Origin: Zelonia costaricensis
Lineage: Eukaryota > Euglenozoa > Kinetoplastea > Trypanosomatida > Trypanosomatidae
DNA: 64,000 bases
NCBI GenBank assembly: GCA_030849075.1
Contig: JASAOO010003524.1
Coordinates: 1 to 64,000, forward strand
Reading direction: 5' to 3'
Shown: positions 45,513 through 56,321 of the stretch, one piece after another
Layout of the letters: every line of letters begins with the position of its first letter
Position numbering within the stretch: position 1 is the first letter of the stretch
Position numbers and translations under genes: made by a program
Notes under the pieces: model-generated
Told to the model about the DNA's origin: nothing
The model's database searches: none
The model's input: the letters and a program-made list of their open reading frames with translations, nothing else

Positions 45513-48500
45513 ATGGAGAAGGGCATCGATGAGATTCTAGACGCCTGTGCGCGCCTCCTCACGGAGATGAAGAGCGGCTCGAAGGACCGCACGATGGTGT
45601 CTACAGTGAACAAGGCGTTGAAGCGACGCGTGCAGGAGACGCATCAACAGCAGCAGCAGCAGGCCGCTACGCAGCCGTCGGCGTCCTCGTCGGCGTCGAA
45701 GCCGTCGGCGCAGGCGAAGACCGGCACTCCAGTCCCCAACACGACAGCAGCGAGCGTCACCACGCCGTCCCGCGCCACTTCAGCCCCGCCGTCATCAGGC
45801 GCCGCGACACCCCTCGCCGCCGGGACTGACGGGGCGCAAGTGGTCTCCGCCGCACAGGACTCACCCGGAGCCGCCGCCACGGCGCCGCACGACCCACTCA
45901 CGGCGGCCGCCCAGCCTGCCACGACGTCGCTGCAGCAGTTTCTATGCAGTGAGGATGAGGTGAGCAAGCTGGCGTACGCATGCCGCATGGCCATCATCGG
46001 CGAAAGCGGCGGTGTTGCGCGCGGCTCGGTGCGTGCGCTGACGGCCGCGCTCGAGTGGGCGGCCGTGGTGCTGACCAGCGGGGTGGTGCCGCTGGATCTG
46101 GTGGTCCCGGTGCCGACCTTCGCGGTGCCCGAGTCGTCGGCGAGCGGCGCGCAGGTCTTTTTTTCCAAGCTGCTGGGTGGGAAAAAGAGCGCCCCAGCCG
46201 CGGCGACGGCAGAGGCCGGCACCCGCGACGACGCTCCCGGGCCTGCTGCCGCGCCGGCACCTTGCGAGAACATGCGTGACCGCCTCGTCGACGCCGTTCT
46301 GGCCTCTGTTGACATGGTACAGTCAAAGGAGTCCAGCGACCGGCTTTACTTTGTCATGATCGCCGCTCTCAAGGCGGCCGCTGTGCCGCGGCTGTGCCGC
46401 ACGACGTGCGCCGACGTGCGCCCAGCTTCGCTGCGCTCCCTGCAGCTCTCCGTTCACGGCGTCCGGCTGGTGCGGCTATTCCGCGTTCTGCTCGGCCTCT
46501 GCGCTCGTCCCCAGGGCGTGTCACCGATCCTTATCGACGAGGCGCAGAAGGCGCTGCACGCCATCACGCGCTCCTTGTCCAAGTACGTGGAGCAGGGCCT
46601 CGACGGTGACGTCGCCACACAGACGCACGCAAGGGGCGCTAGCTCTATCCTTAGCTCCGCTGCCGGCACGCCGCTGATGCCGCTGTCCGCGGCGGCCGTG
46701 CGATCGAGCGTGGTCGCGGGCAAGCCACCCGCGCCCTCCTTCGACGACCCCACTCACGAGAGCATCGAGACGGAGGACGGTGCGGCGACGGACGAGACTG
46801 GCAGCGGCAGCAGGCCGGCCCCGCACACCCCGGTGACTGCTGGTGCTGTGCCCGGCGCCGCACCTGCACCAGCGGCAGCAGGCCCACCGGCCGAGCGCCC
46901 CACACTGCGCAAGGCGGAGCTGCCGAGCCCCGCCGTGCAGACCCTGTCTTCGTCACCGCGGCGGCAGGAGGCGGCGGCGGACATGCGGCTGCTGCTGGAG
47001 CTGTGCGGGCACATTGCGCGTCTGACGCCGCTGTCTGGCATCTCGTCCATGATGGCCAGCGTCAGCGGTCCGAGCGGGGCGGAGCTGAGCGCGGCAAACG
47101 TCGGCACCGACGGCGACGGCGCCGCGAGCGGCAGTGCTGGTGTCGGCGCGGCGGCCAAGGGAGCGAACGGGGCTGTGAGCACCGAGGAGGCGGCTCTGAC
47201 GGCAGGATTCCCGGCGCCGCTGCTGAACACGCACACCCTGACGACATCGCTGAGCTTCTTGCTGTACAGCATCGTGAACGGCGGGCCGCAGTTTCGCAAG
47301 AGCCCTGGTATCGTGCAGCTGCTGCGGCAAGTGGTCGTGCCAGCTGCCATCCGCACCTCCATCTCAGCCGACCTCGACATTTTCCGGCTTTCGATCAACG
47401 TGCTGCTCACGTGCTGCCTGCGCTTCGGGCCGCAGATGGTGAGCGAGACGAGCACGGTCTTCCGCCACGTGTACTTCCGCGTTCTCGACTCCTCCTTCAC
47501 CTCGCTTGAGCACAAGCTGTTGGTGCTGGACGCGTTTGCCTCCTACATCGAGGAGCCGCAGCTGCTGCTGGGCCTTTTTCTCAACTACGACTGCAACACA
47601 CACTCGCAGAGCATCTACGAGATGATGATCCACTACCTCGGCGCCCTCGCCGTGCCGCCGGCGCAGGGCATCTGCAACGCCAACCTCGCCGGGGAGCTGA
47701 AGCGCGTGCTCACGGTGCGGCTCGAGTACGACGTGCCCGAAACGCTGCGGCGCAAGGCGCTGGTGAGCCTGCTGCAGGTCGCCGACTCGAACATCCAGTG
47801 GATCGAGCGCTTTGAGTGCGACCAAGAAGATGACGCCAGCGCCGACTCGCCCTCCCACCCACTCCGAGCGAGCATCGACGTCGCGGCGCTTGCCGCAACG
47901 GGCTCGATGGTGGCGCCAGGTTCGCTGGCGCACGACCCCCGGGAGGACACGCTGCGGCGCGGCAGCAACGGCGCGGCGGACGGGGCCGCGGCGGCTTCGC
48001 CTGGTGCGGGTGCTGGCGTTGCGTCGCTCAGCCCAGCTGCCAGTTCGGACACCTTCCTGCAGGTGCGGCGCTACAAGGACGCCTTCAAGAAGTTCCTCGA
48101 GCTCTTCAACGTCAACGCCAAGCCAGACGCGGCGATCGAGTACCTCAAGGTGACGCCGGCGCTGCTGGAGAGCGCCGAGCAGCTTGCCACCCCTGCAACG
48201 CCGGAGCCCACGGCGCTGACACCGCCGCTCCTCGCAGGGGCGCCAACGGACGCCGCGCCTGAGACGAACGGCGCGGCAGCGTCGGCGGCGGCGGCGGCCC
48301 CGTCGTCCAGTGCTACCGCCATCACCACCGACGCCTCGGCTGCTGCTGCTGCTGCTGCTGCTGTTGCCGCTGCGTCGAGCGATGTGGATGAGGCGACGGC
48401 GCACGCGGCGCGGCAGGTGGCGGCCTTCCTGCGGCACAACGAGGAGTACATTGACAAGATGGTGCTAGGCGACTACTTTGCCAAGTGCTTCCGGCGGGCC

Positions 48501-51500
48501 GCGTCGCGGGTGGTGTTCGAGGCCTGGATTGGGCTGCACGATTTCACCGGCAAGACGCTGGACGAAGCGCTGCGGCTCTTTCTCGGTGGGTTCAAGCTGC
48601 TTGGTGAGGCGCAGGTGGTGGACAGGACAATGGAGCTGTTCGCGGCGCAGTACTGCCGGCAGAACCCGGGCATCTTCGGCTCTGCCGACACCGCCTTCAT
48701 CCTATCGTTTTCCATCTGCATGCTCAACACCGACGCCCACAGCCCGCACATCAAGAACAAGATGACAAGGGAGGGCTTCATTCAGAACAACCGCGGCATC
48801 GACGAGGGCAACGACCTCGAGCCCGCCATTCTCGGGGGCATCTACGACCGCATCAGTCGCGAGGAGGTGGTGCTGCGCCCGTCTCCCAAGTGCGGCACGC
48901 AGCCGTCGCTGCACGCCTCAGCCGCGGCGGCCGGCGGTGTGAACGGCAAGGACGGCGGCCGGCGCGGCAGCAAGCTGACCACGAATCTGCTTGACTCGAT
49001 CCCTCTGCTGCGTCACCTGTCGCCCATCGCAGCCGCCATCACGGACAAGGTGCTGCTGCCGATGGACGCGGCCGGCAACGCGCTCTTCAACTTTGCGCAG
49101 CGCAAGAGGGAGGAGATGTACCAGCAGGAGCTCCGCGCGACGCTGAAGGACGTGATGGACGCCCTGCAGGAGGCTTCGACAAACGACGCGGCGCACCACG
49201 CCATGTTCGTGACGGCGACCAGCATTGAGAACGCGCTGCCGATGTGGGAGGTCACGGTCGACGTGGCGTGCCACCTCGTCGTGCTGTCGCTGCAGCAGCT
49301 GCTCGAGGACTCGGAGAGGTACGTGCGGCCGCCCACATCCGGCACATCGCCCGCGGCGGGGCCCAACGGCGGCGGCGGCGGTGGCGGCGGTTCGGGAGGC
49401 GGCGGTGGTGGCGTGGAGCGGGAGGCGAACACCGAGTTCGAGGCGGTGACCGCCTACATGGAGGACACGCAGAGCGCCGGCTTCTTTGGTGCCATTCTAC
49501 AGGGCCTGCACAACACGGTGCGCGTGTGCTGCTCCTTTGGCAACGTGTCGCAGACGGAGCAGCTTCTGGAGCACATGTTTGAGCTGACGCGGCTCACCTC
49601 CGTGGTGGTCGTCACCGCCGTGCCGAGTCCGCGCGTGACGGTGCAGTCGACCATCCCGCGCACGCGCCTGCAGGTCCTGTCAACCTTCCTCAACCTGTTT
49701 GTGCAGTGCGGCTCCTCCTTCAACTCGCGTGGGTGGCAGGCCGCGTACAAGGCGATGTCGCTTGTGGATGCTCTCGCCAACGGAATTGAGGGGATGTGGC
49801 GGCGCCAAACCCGGCGGCTGCTCGGCACGACGGTGGTGGTGGCGAAGGAGACAGGCGTGGTCGTGCCGACCCCGGGCACGGGCGGCGGTACCGCTGCGAC
49901 AGGCAAGACCAAGACGGTGACCTCTGGTGCGAGTGGCAGCGGCGGTGGCGGTGGCGGCGGCACGAGCAACGACGCGAGCACGACGGGACCCGTGACGACG
50001 GTGCCGGCGCCGCGGCAGTTCGCAGACCTGTGGTTTGGCGCGCTGAATGACGTCCCCGCCTCGGTGGTGGACCGGGCCTCGCGCGAGAACCGTAAAGCGA
50101 TCCTGGCCGCCCTGCGGGCGACCCCCACAAGCCACGTCGACCTGTGGCTTGATCACCTGTTTGACGCCACCCAGTACCCACCGCGGGTGCAGCTGGAGAT
50201 GACAAATGGCCTGGTGAAGGTGTGCGAGGCCGAGCTGCAGTACACGCGCACCTTCTCGCTCACGAAGCTGTTTGACTTTGTCAGCATCTGCGCCTCCTTC
50301 TCGAGCCGGCTGCAGTGGCGCGACTTGTGGGGTAATGCGAGCGAGGTGTTCAGTCTGGCCGGCTGCCGCAGCAGCACTGACATCGCCCTGTCCTCGCTGG
50401 ACGGGCTGCGTCTTATCGCGCTCACCTACCTCATGCGGGAGGAGCTCCTGAACTACTCCTTCCAGAAGGAAGTGCTGAAGCCCTTCGAGTCCATTCTCAT
50501 GTCCAACCAAAACGTGGAGTGCCGGCAGAAGATCATGACGATTCTCTCCGAGGTGATCGACTTCCGCGCCGCGCATCTGGCGAGCGGGTGGAACGTCGTC
50601 TTTTCGTGCCTGAGCCACGGCGCGGCGATCCCAGAGGTGGCGCCGGCGGCGTGGTCCATTTGCGAAGGGGTCATGCTGCGCCACATCGACTACGTCAAGG
50701 ACTGCTTCAGCGACCTCATCTTCTGCCTCACAACCTTTGCCTGCTCGGGCGTGGAGGAGAGCATGCCGCTGCGCGCCATCTCGTACCTTGTGGCGTGCGG
50801 GCACTGGCTGCAGTACGGGCTCGAGGCCCCGCCACCCGAGGTGCGGGCGGCCGACGCCGTCTCGCAGTGGGCCACGCGGTTTGCCACGGCGGAGCAGGAG
50901 CTGGCGGCGTCGCACACCCTTGGTCGCCACCTCGCCCGAATCACGCTTGCCGCCGAGCCCCTCACGCATGCATCACTGCTGCAGAAGCCCACGAGCTTCA
51001 CGAGCAAGACCAAGTACCACCTGTGGATGTCCCTCTTCGAGGGCATGGTGCCGATTGTGGTCGTGCACAGCTCCGTCCGGGTGCGGGCGCACGCGCTGTC
51101 CTCGATCTGGGCCCTCCTGGCCCAGTACGCCTGCCTCTTTGACGCCGAAGTGCAGAAGTCGCTCTTCAGCGGGATGGTGCGGCCGATGCTGACGACGCTG
51201 CTGACGCACGTGCCGGAGAACGTGGACGTGACGTCGCCGCCGATGTCCGGCACCGCCGAGTTTGACCGCTTTGACTACCGCCTGCTCGTCTACTTCGCGC
51301 TCAAGGGCATGCTGCTCGCGTGCCAGGACCACGCCCACCTGCTGGAGCTGGCGTGCGCGGCGCTGGCGGAGCTGACGGACTCGACGAAGGTCACGCTGAG
51401 CATGCTGCGCAACAGCTACGTGGACGAGGTGCTGCGGGTGTGCTATGACTTCGTTTGGGCCGCGGCATCGCTTGAGACGATGGACGCTCTCGACGCGCTC

Positions 51501-52745
51501 GACATCGACGACGCAGCTGCCGCGGCGACGGGTGCGGTGAACTACGCGGAGCGGCTGTACCAGTGGATTCCGTCAGAGGCGCGGCACCGCAACCCCTTCG
51601 TCGTGGGCCTCGTGCACGAGATACAGCAAGTCGGCGTCGTCGACGTGGTGCGCTTCAAGCGCACGGCGGGCTGGACAGAGCTGCACCAGACGCCGGCGGC
51701 GCACAACGCTCCTGTGCCGGCAACCCTCTTCACCCTCTCCGCGACGTCAGTGCCCTCGGCCAGCGCGGCGCTGATGCTCGTCCGCACCACCGTTTTCGGC
51801 TGCCTGACGCGCGGGCTGCTGGGCAAGCTGCACCGCCTGCTCGCCGCGTCGGAGGCGGACCGCGACGTCTGCCTTGAGGTGGCCGCCGCGATGCGGCACG
51901 TGCTGCTCGGCGTGAGCTTCTACTTCCTCGTCACCCGCGACGCCCGCGCCGCGGCGTTTCTCAAGTCCGTGATTGCCACCACGCACGAGCATCGCGACGG
52001 TGCTGCGGCGCACGTGGACGGGGTGCCGCCGGAGCCGAGCGCGCTGGCCCTCGCTGGAGCGGACACCGCCGGCACGGCTCCGGCTTTCATGACGACGTCA
52101 CCCGGGGTCGTGCCTGAGACGCTGCTGCTTGTGCCGTACGCGTGTGTGCTGCTGGAGTTCGTCGCGGCTTTCCAGCTCGGCGACGCGGACGCGCAGGTCG
52201 TGCAGGGCGACCTCGCCGCCTGCGTCGGGCGCTTCGTGGAGGAGCTACGGCGGGCGCGGCAGTGTTGCGTCGAGCTGCAGCGGACGGAGCTGGCAAAGGT
52301 GCGCGATGAGATCGACGCCGCCGCCGCCGCCGTCACGGCGGCATCGCCGGCTGCCACGACAGCCAAGCGCGTCTTCAAGGAGTACAAGGGCTGCCAGTTC
52401 TCGGACGTGTTCCGGTCAGGTCGCTACCCGATTGCCGCCCGCTCCCGCTACCTGACTGCGCAGACGGACACGGCGATTCGCCAGCGGGTGTGCGCAGAGT
52501 GGTGCTACCTGCTGCACATCTACGCCCTCAAGTGCACGGCGCTCCTTGGCACCCACTCCGTACTGCTACAGGCCTGCCCGACGCGCGACTTGGTGGAGCT
52601 GCTGCGCGTGATCCCGAGCGCGCTGGAGGAGGGCGCGGTCACGGCGTACTTTCACAGCTGCTGGGAGGAGATGGATCTGCACTGCAGCATGCCACCCGAG
52701 CCGTGCTTGCAGCTGTGCACCTCTCTTCTCCAGGAGCGCCTGTGA
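45513..52745 (+). CDS. BIG-type Sec7-domain Arf guanine-nucleotide exchange factor
   Basis: A 2410-residue large Arf-GEF, longer than human BIG1/BIG2 (about 1800-1850). It would load GTP on Arf at the trans-Golgi or endosomes, recruiting coats such as the AP complexes. An N-terminal helical region contains long Ala/Thr/Pro-rich inserts. The HUS-type motif LFLNYDCNTHSQSIYEMM lies near 690-706. The Sec7 domain spans about 855-1120. It contains LDEALRLFLGGFKLLGEAQ with the catalytic Glu1032 and then LSFSICMLNTDAHSPHIKNK and FIQNNRGI. A HDS1-type segment (LKPFESILMSNQN ... SGWNVVFSCL) lies near 1650-1705. About 80 Ala/Pro/Thr-rich residues (about 882-965) interrupt the Sec7 fold between its second and third helices. 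Two poly-Gly loops lie near 1287-1305 and 1475-1485. The first ATG is at 45513. Confidence 0.93.
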   Translation: MEKGIDEILDACARLLTEMKSGSKDRTMVSTVNKALKRRVQETHQQQQQQAATQPSASSSASKPSAQAKTGTPVPNTTAASVTTPSRATSAPPSSGAATPLAAGTDGAQVVSAAQDSPGAAATAPHDPLTAAAQPATTSLQQFLCSEDEVSKLAYACRMAIIGESGGVARGSVRALTAALEWAAVVLTSGVVPLDLVVPVPTFAVPESSASGAQVFFSKLLGGKKSAPAAATAEAGTRDDAPGPAAAPAPCENMRDRLVDAVLASVDMVQSKESSDRLYFVMIAALKAAAVPRLCRTTCADVRPASLRSLQLSVHGVRLVRLFRVLLGLCARPQGVSPILIDEAQKALHAITRSLSKYVEQGLDGDVATQTHARGASSILSSAAGTPLMPLSAAAVRSSVVAGKPPAPSFDDPTHESIETEDGAATDETGSGSRPAPHTPVTAGAVPGAAPAPAAAGPPAERPTLRKAELPSPAVQTLSSSPRRQEAAADMRLLLELCGHIARLTPLSGISSMMASVSGPSGAELSAANVGTDGDGAASGSAGVGAAAKGANGAVSTEEAALTAGFPAPLLNTHTLTTSLSFLLYSIVNGGPQFRKSPGIVQLLRQVVVPAAIRTSISADLDIFRLSINVLLTCCLRFGPQMVSETSTVFRHVYFRVLDSSFTSLEHKLLVLDAFASYIEEPQLLLGLFLNYDCNTHSQSIYEMMIHYLGALAVPPAQGICNANLAGELKRVLTVRLEYDVPETLRRKALVSLLQVADSNIQWIERFECDQEDDASADSPSHPLRASIDVAALAATGSMVAPGSLAHDPREDTLRRGSNGAADGAAAASPGAGAGVASLSPAASSDTFLQVRRYKDAFKKFLELFNVNAKPDAAIEYLKVTPALLESAEQLATPATPEPTALTPPLLAGAPTDAAPETNGAAASAAAAAPSSSATAITTDASAAAAAAAAVAAASSDVDEATAHAARQVAAFLRHNEEYIDKMVLGDYFAKCFRRAASRVVFEAWIGLHDFTGKTLDEALRLFLGGFKLLGEAQVVDRTMELFAAQYCRQNPGIFGSADTAFILSFSICMLNTDAHSPHIKNKMTREGFIQNNRGIDEGNDLEPAILGGIYDRISREEVVLRPSPKCGTQPSLHASAAAAGGVNGKDGGRRGSKLTTNLLDSIPLLRHLSPIAAAITDKVLLPMDAAGNALFNFAQRKREEMYQQELRATLKDVMDALQEASTNDAAHHAMFVTATSIENALPMWEVTVDVACHLVVLSLQQLLEDSERYVRPPTSGTSPAAGPNGGGGGGGGSGGGGGGVEREANTEFEAVTAYMEDTQSAGFFGAILQGLHNTVRVCCSFGNVSQTEQLLEHMFELTRLTSVVVVTAVPSPRVTVQSTIPRTRLQVLSTFLNLFVQCGSSFNSRGWQAAYKAMSLVDALANGIEGMWRRQTRRLLGTTVVVAKETGVVVPTPGTGGGTAATGKTKTVTSGASGSGGGGGGGTSNDASTTGPVTTVPAPRQFADLWFGALNDVPASVVDRASRENRKAILAALRATPTSHVDLWLDHLFDATQYPPRVQLEMTNGLVKVCEAELQYTRTFSLTKLFDFVSICASFSSRLQWRDLWGNASEVFSLAGCRSSTDIALSSLDGLRLIALTYLMREELLNYSFQKEVLKPFESILMSNQNVECRQKIMTILSEVIDFRAAHLASGWNVVFSCLSHGAAIPEVAPAAWSICEGVMLRHIDYVKDCFSDLIFCLTTFACSGVEESMPLRAISYLVACGHWLQYGLEAPPPEVRAADAVSQWATRFATAEQELAASHTLGRHLARITLAAEPLTHASLLQKPTSFTSKTKYHLWMSLFEGMVPIVVVHSSVRVRAHALSSIWALLAQYACLFDAEVQKSLFSGMVRPMLTTLLTHVPENVDVTSPPMSGTAEFDRFDYRLLVYFALKGMLLACQDHAHLLELACAALAELTDSTKVTLSMLRNSYVDEVLRVCYDFVWAAASLETMDALDALDIDDAAAAATGAVNYAERLYQWIPSEARHRNPFVVGLVHEIQQVGVVDVVRFKRTAGWTELHQTPAAHNAPVPATLFTLSATSVPSASAALMLVRTTVFGCLTRGLLGKLHRLLAASEADRDVCLEVAAAMRHVLLGVSFYFLVTRDARAAAFLKSVIATTHEHRDGAAAHVDGVPPEPSALALAGADTAGTAPAFMTTSPGVVPETLLLVPYACVLLEFVAAFQLGDADAQVVQGDLAACVGRFVEELRRARQCCVELQRTELAKVRDEIDAAAAAVTAASPAATTAKRVFKEYKGCQFSDVFRSGRYPIAARSRYLTAQTDTAIRQRVCAEWCYLLHIYALKCTALLGTHSVLLQACPTRDLVELLRVIPSALEEGAVTAYFHSCWEEMDLHCSMPPEPCLQLCTSLLQERL

Positions 52746-54987
52746 AAGCGTGGGGAGAGCAAGGGCGGACGCGGCGGGGGGCGGGGGAGGGCGGAGGGGA
52801 TGGCGGGTGGTGACGTGGACGAGCGGAAGAGCAAAAAAGGAAGCGCAGCCGTGGCGGACTTTGTGTGGCGTGACGCTGTGTGCAGTTGAGCTGGGGTGGC
52901 ATGCGTCACCACCGTCTCCTGTGTTTGCGCGTGGGTATGTGTGCGCATGTGTGCGTGCGCGAGCAGGTACGGAGAGCGTTTTCGGCCGCCCCCTCGCCTC
53001 TCTTTTCTATTCTCTTCTTCCTCACCTCGGCTGGCCGCTTGGTCGTTTGGCATCCCTGCGCCGTCGCCGCGTCGCACCAAGGCGATGCTGCCGCGAGTCT
53101 CGCGCGCGAAGTAGCGCATCTGCTGCAGCTCCCTTTGCGTTAAGGTGTGCGCGGGTCTGCGCCATGTGGGGGATGATTTGGAGGCTATGGGCAGACGGGA
53201 GGGCCCGAAAAGGGACGCTTCTGCTGTCTTGCGTGCGAGGGATGCCTTTTGTCCGCGGCACATCGCACCCTCCTCACCTCTCCGAGCCGCCGTGCTCGCC
53301 TTGCGCTGACGCAGTAGAAGCGGCTGACGCGTGCTTGCAGTCGCGGGAAGACACACATACATACACGCGCACACACGCGGGATTCAAGTTGCACACAAAA
53401 CTATGATGCCCTGCACACAAGCGCGAAGAGATCAGCTTGCTCGCGTCTTGCTGCTCTCCTTTTTGTTTTTCTTCTGTTCACCTTTTGCATTCCTGCATGC
53501 CACGAAGAAGAAGCAACAAAGAGCGTTGAATCAAGTGAGCGGAGCTAACGAGAGCAGCAGAGCGCGATGCACACAAGGTTGGTGGCGGCGTGTGTGTGTG
53601 TGTTTCTACTTCAAAGATCAAAAGCTGCCTTGGGGTGAGAGGGTGGCTTACGCGGCGGGCACAACACTCAACAAGAGAGGAAAGCAAAGAAGGGTGGGTG
53701 GGGGGGGTGCGAGAGATGGTGCGCATCGGGGGCTTGCGTTCTCGGCTCCCTCTCTCTCTCTCTCTTTCGTTTTTCTTCGCCCCTCCCTTCTTCTCCGACA
53801 CAAGCCGATGGACCCTTCTTGGGCACAGCAACGGCAAGAAGAAACGTCTCCACCTCCCTTTTGGAAGGTTGGCCTACATGAATGTGGCTGGTGTGGAGAG
53901 GTGGCGACGCCACATCACTGCTTTGCGCTGTTCACACACACACACACATATGGTACTGCTTCTACTCTATCCCCACTCCTTTCTCTCCCTCCCTCTCTCT
54001 CTGTTGACCTGTGAACTCGTCAATCTTCACGTGATCGCTGTTCTACTTGCACGTGAAATCGCTCTGCCACGCGTTCCACACACATTGAAAACACACACAC
54101 AAACATATTTTCTGGCTTCTTTGAATACTCCCTCACGGCACGCTTCCCGCCCATCACGACATCACCGACATCATCAAGGATGTGTGTGTACACTCGCTGT
54201 AACACAAGTCACCTCCCCCCTTTGTGCCACCCTCCTCTTCAACTTTTTCTGCTCATCCAATTTGCGACGGCGCGTTGGTGCGTGAGTGCGCGTGTGTGTG
54301 TGTGTGCGTGCATTGCTGTTCCGACGTCCTCTTCACTCGCTGTCCTACTCCTCCTTGCCCGCCTTGTGTGTCTTGCTGCCTCTTTTTTTTTTTCAACTCG
54401 CGCTCCACGTTCGCCCACCCTGCCTGAGCCTTCTTCGCCGCTACAGCCACTGGGCCTCTACGCAGTTGCCAACGCACGTCTGTGTGCGTGTGTGACTGCG
54501 GGATCGATTGCACACGGGAGTCACGGAACACACGTGTCCGTGTGTGCGTGTGTTTTTGTGCCGGTTCAGGGGCTTGACCGAACGTCACCTCTTTCTTGCT
54601 GGGCTTCTGAACGCCCCTCCCCCCCCCCCCCCACACACCCCGCCGTCACTCTCAACCTTCGTTCTACGAGATCACCACGGCCTCGCACGCAGCCCGGGAG
54701 CTATCGTGGCGCGCGACGTCTCTGTACGACCTGTGACGGCGCATACGCACCGCCTTCCTTACTCCCGTTCCCTACCCTTCCTACGCGGCCGCTAATAGAT
54801 CCACACCCTACACACACGCACACGGCTCTTTCTTGTCCAGCCCCAGTTTCCGTGCTTCTCGCACTTAACGTTGCGGAGAACTCAATTGTAGTTCGCGACG
54901 CAGCTTTGCTCTTGGTCACCCCCCTGACGCCTGCCTTCTTTGCTCTCTTTGCGTGTGCTCGCTTTCTGTGGCCCCAACCACGCAAGT

Positions 54988-55020
54988 ACACACACACAAA
55001 CGCACACACACACACACACA
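54988..55020. repeat. (CA)n microsatellite
   Basis: A CA run of about 33 bases with one interruption, in the 5' region of the first PP2C gene. Confidence 0.9.
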
Positions 55021-55411
55021 GAGACACGTTTGCAGGCGTGAGTTGCCTCATCAGACACCGTCGGCTGGTGCACCGACTGCGGCCTCCTTTTTCTTTTTTT
55101 CCTTTCTCTGCGCGCTTCCGCTTTTCCGCCCCCTCCTCAACAACCCGACTTCTATATCACACACACACACACAAACAAACACGCGAACACACCTCTAAAC
55201 ACAAGCGGCATCATCCGCAGAAGAAGGCTGCTGTTTGTCCGCGTGTGTGCTTCCAAGCAGCGTACCCCCGCGTCCTTCTTCCTTTATTCAAAAACCAAAA
55301 AAACGAAACAGCAGCCTCAGCACATAGCACTGGACGAAGTCGTGTTCGCCGTCGCCGCCTTCACAATCCCCTCACAGTCACACACAACTCAGCCCCCCCC
55401 CCCAAATCTAC

Positions 55412-55492
55412 AGACAAGGGAAGAACTCTTCTGAAAACAATCCCCCCCAAANACCTAAAGACAAGGGAAGAACTCTTCTGAAAACAATCCCC
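55412..55492. repeat. 47-bp direct duplication around an N
   Basis: A 34-base block starting at 55412 recurs identically at 55459, with a C run before each copy. The N at 55452 lies between the copies. This could be an unmerged contig overlap across a C homopolymer, or a true short duplication. Confidence 0.85.
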
Positions 55493-56202
55493 AAAAAAAA
55501 GACGACGAGACAAAGGCAAAAGGAACGGAGCAGCGAGCCCTTTCCATCTACCCTGCCCTCTTTGTGTCTTCTGTCTCCGCCTGCGTCCCCCCTCCCTCCC
55601 TCCTTCAGCGTCCCGCCCGAGCCAGTCTTTTCGTCCGATTTCTTAGCCTGCGCCTACTTTTCTCCTCAGAATCGCGTGACCACCTCAGCTTCTTCTTTTT
55701 CTTGTCTTCTCCACGTGCCGGAACTCCAGCGGATTCCTTTTTCTGTTTTAGTTTTGTCGTTCTTCTCTCCCTCTCTCTCTCTCGTGAAGCACACGTCTGT
55801 TCGAATTTGCAACGCCGCACGCCCATCGCGTGGCCGTGCCTCGAGGCGCATTGGAGAAAGGAAACAAGACACACACACACACGCAGATAGCGAAACGGAT
55901 TTTGTACATTTCAGACGGGCTTCTCTGCACTATTCCACCGCCGCGAGTGCACCGCCCTCCCCCCACTCTGCCTCTGTGTGTCTTTTCTCTCCTTGTGTGC
56001 GTCTGCGTTGTGCGAGGCTTGTGGATTCCGTAGTAGCCGCACTTGCTTACTCCACCGTCGTAGCACCGCAATTATTGCCTGCCGCATCGCGGCGTCGTTG
56101 ACGTTCTCCCCTCCCCGTCCTGTGCCCCTCGCCTGTCCGCGGACTTTCCCTGGCACACGCCAACACGCAAAGCTCGTTGGGGTTGAGTTGACGGTCGCGT
56201 CC

Positions 56203-56228
56203 ACTCTCCCTCTCTCTCTTTCTCACAG
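56203..56228 (+). promoter_or_regulatory. candidate trans-splice acceptor
   Basis: An almost pure C/T tract (56203-56223) is followed by ACAG with AG at 56227-56228, giving a 5' UTR of about 93 bases for the first PP2C gene. Confidence 0.6.
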
Positions 56229-56321
56229 CGCCGCACGCTGCTGTCCAGTGCGCGCGTTCGCACTATTTTTCCCCCTTTTCTGTTCGTGTTGGCTCCCCAC
56301 TCCTTGTCTGTGCGGGCAAGT

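Larger units (their letters stand above)
52746..56321. other. intergenic, no gene seen
   Basis: This stretch holds the 3' UTR of the Sec7 gene and the 5' region of the first PP2C. It is strongly pyrimidine-rich on the plus strand (53745-53800, 53970-54005, 54225-54430, 55560-55620, 55765-55790) with CA runs at 53936-53948, 54988-55020 and 55155-55175. A 47-base local duplication surrounds the N at 55452. The 433-codon frame across 54180-55481 consists of repeat translation. Confidence 0.55.

Noticed and set aside
54180..55481. 433-codon plus-strand frame crossing the second N
   Set aside because: It is translated pyrimidine-rich UTR and CA repeats, starts mid-repeat and shows no domain.
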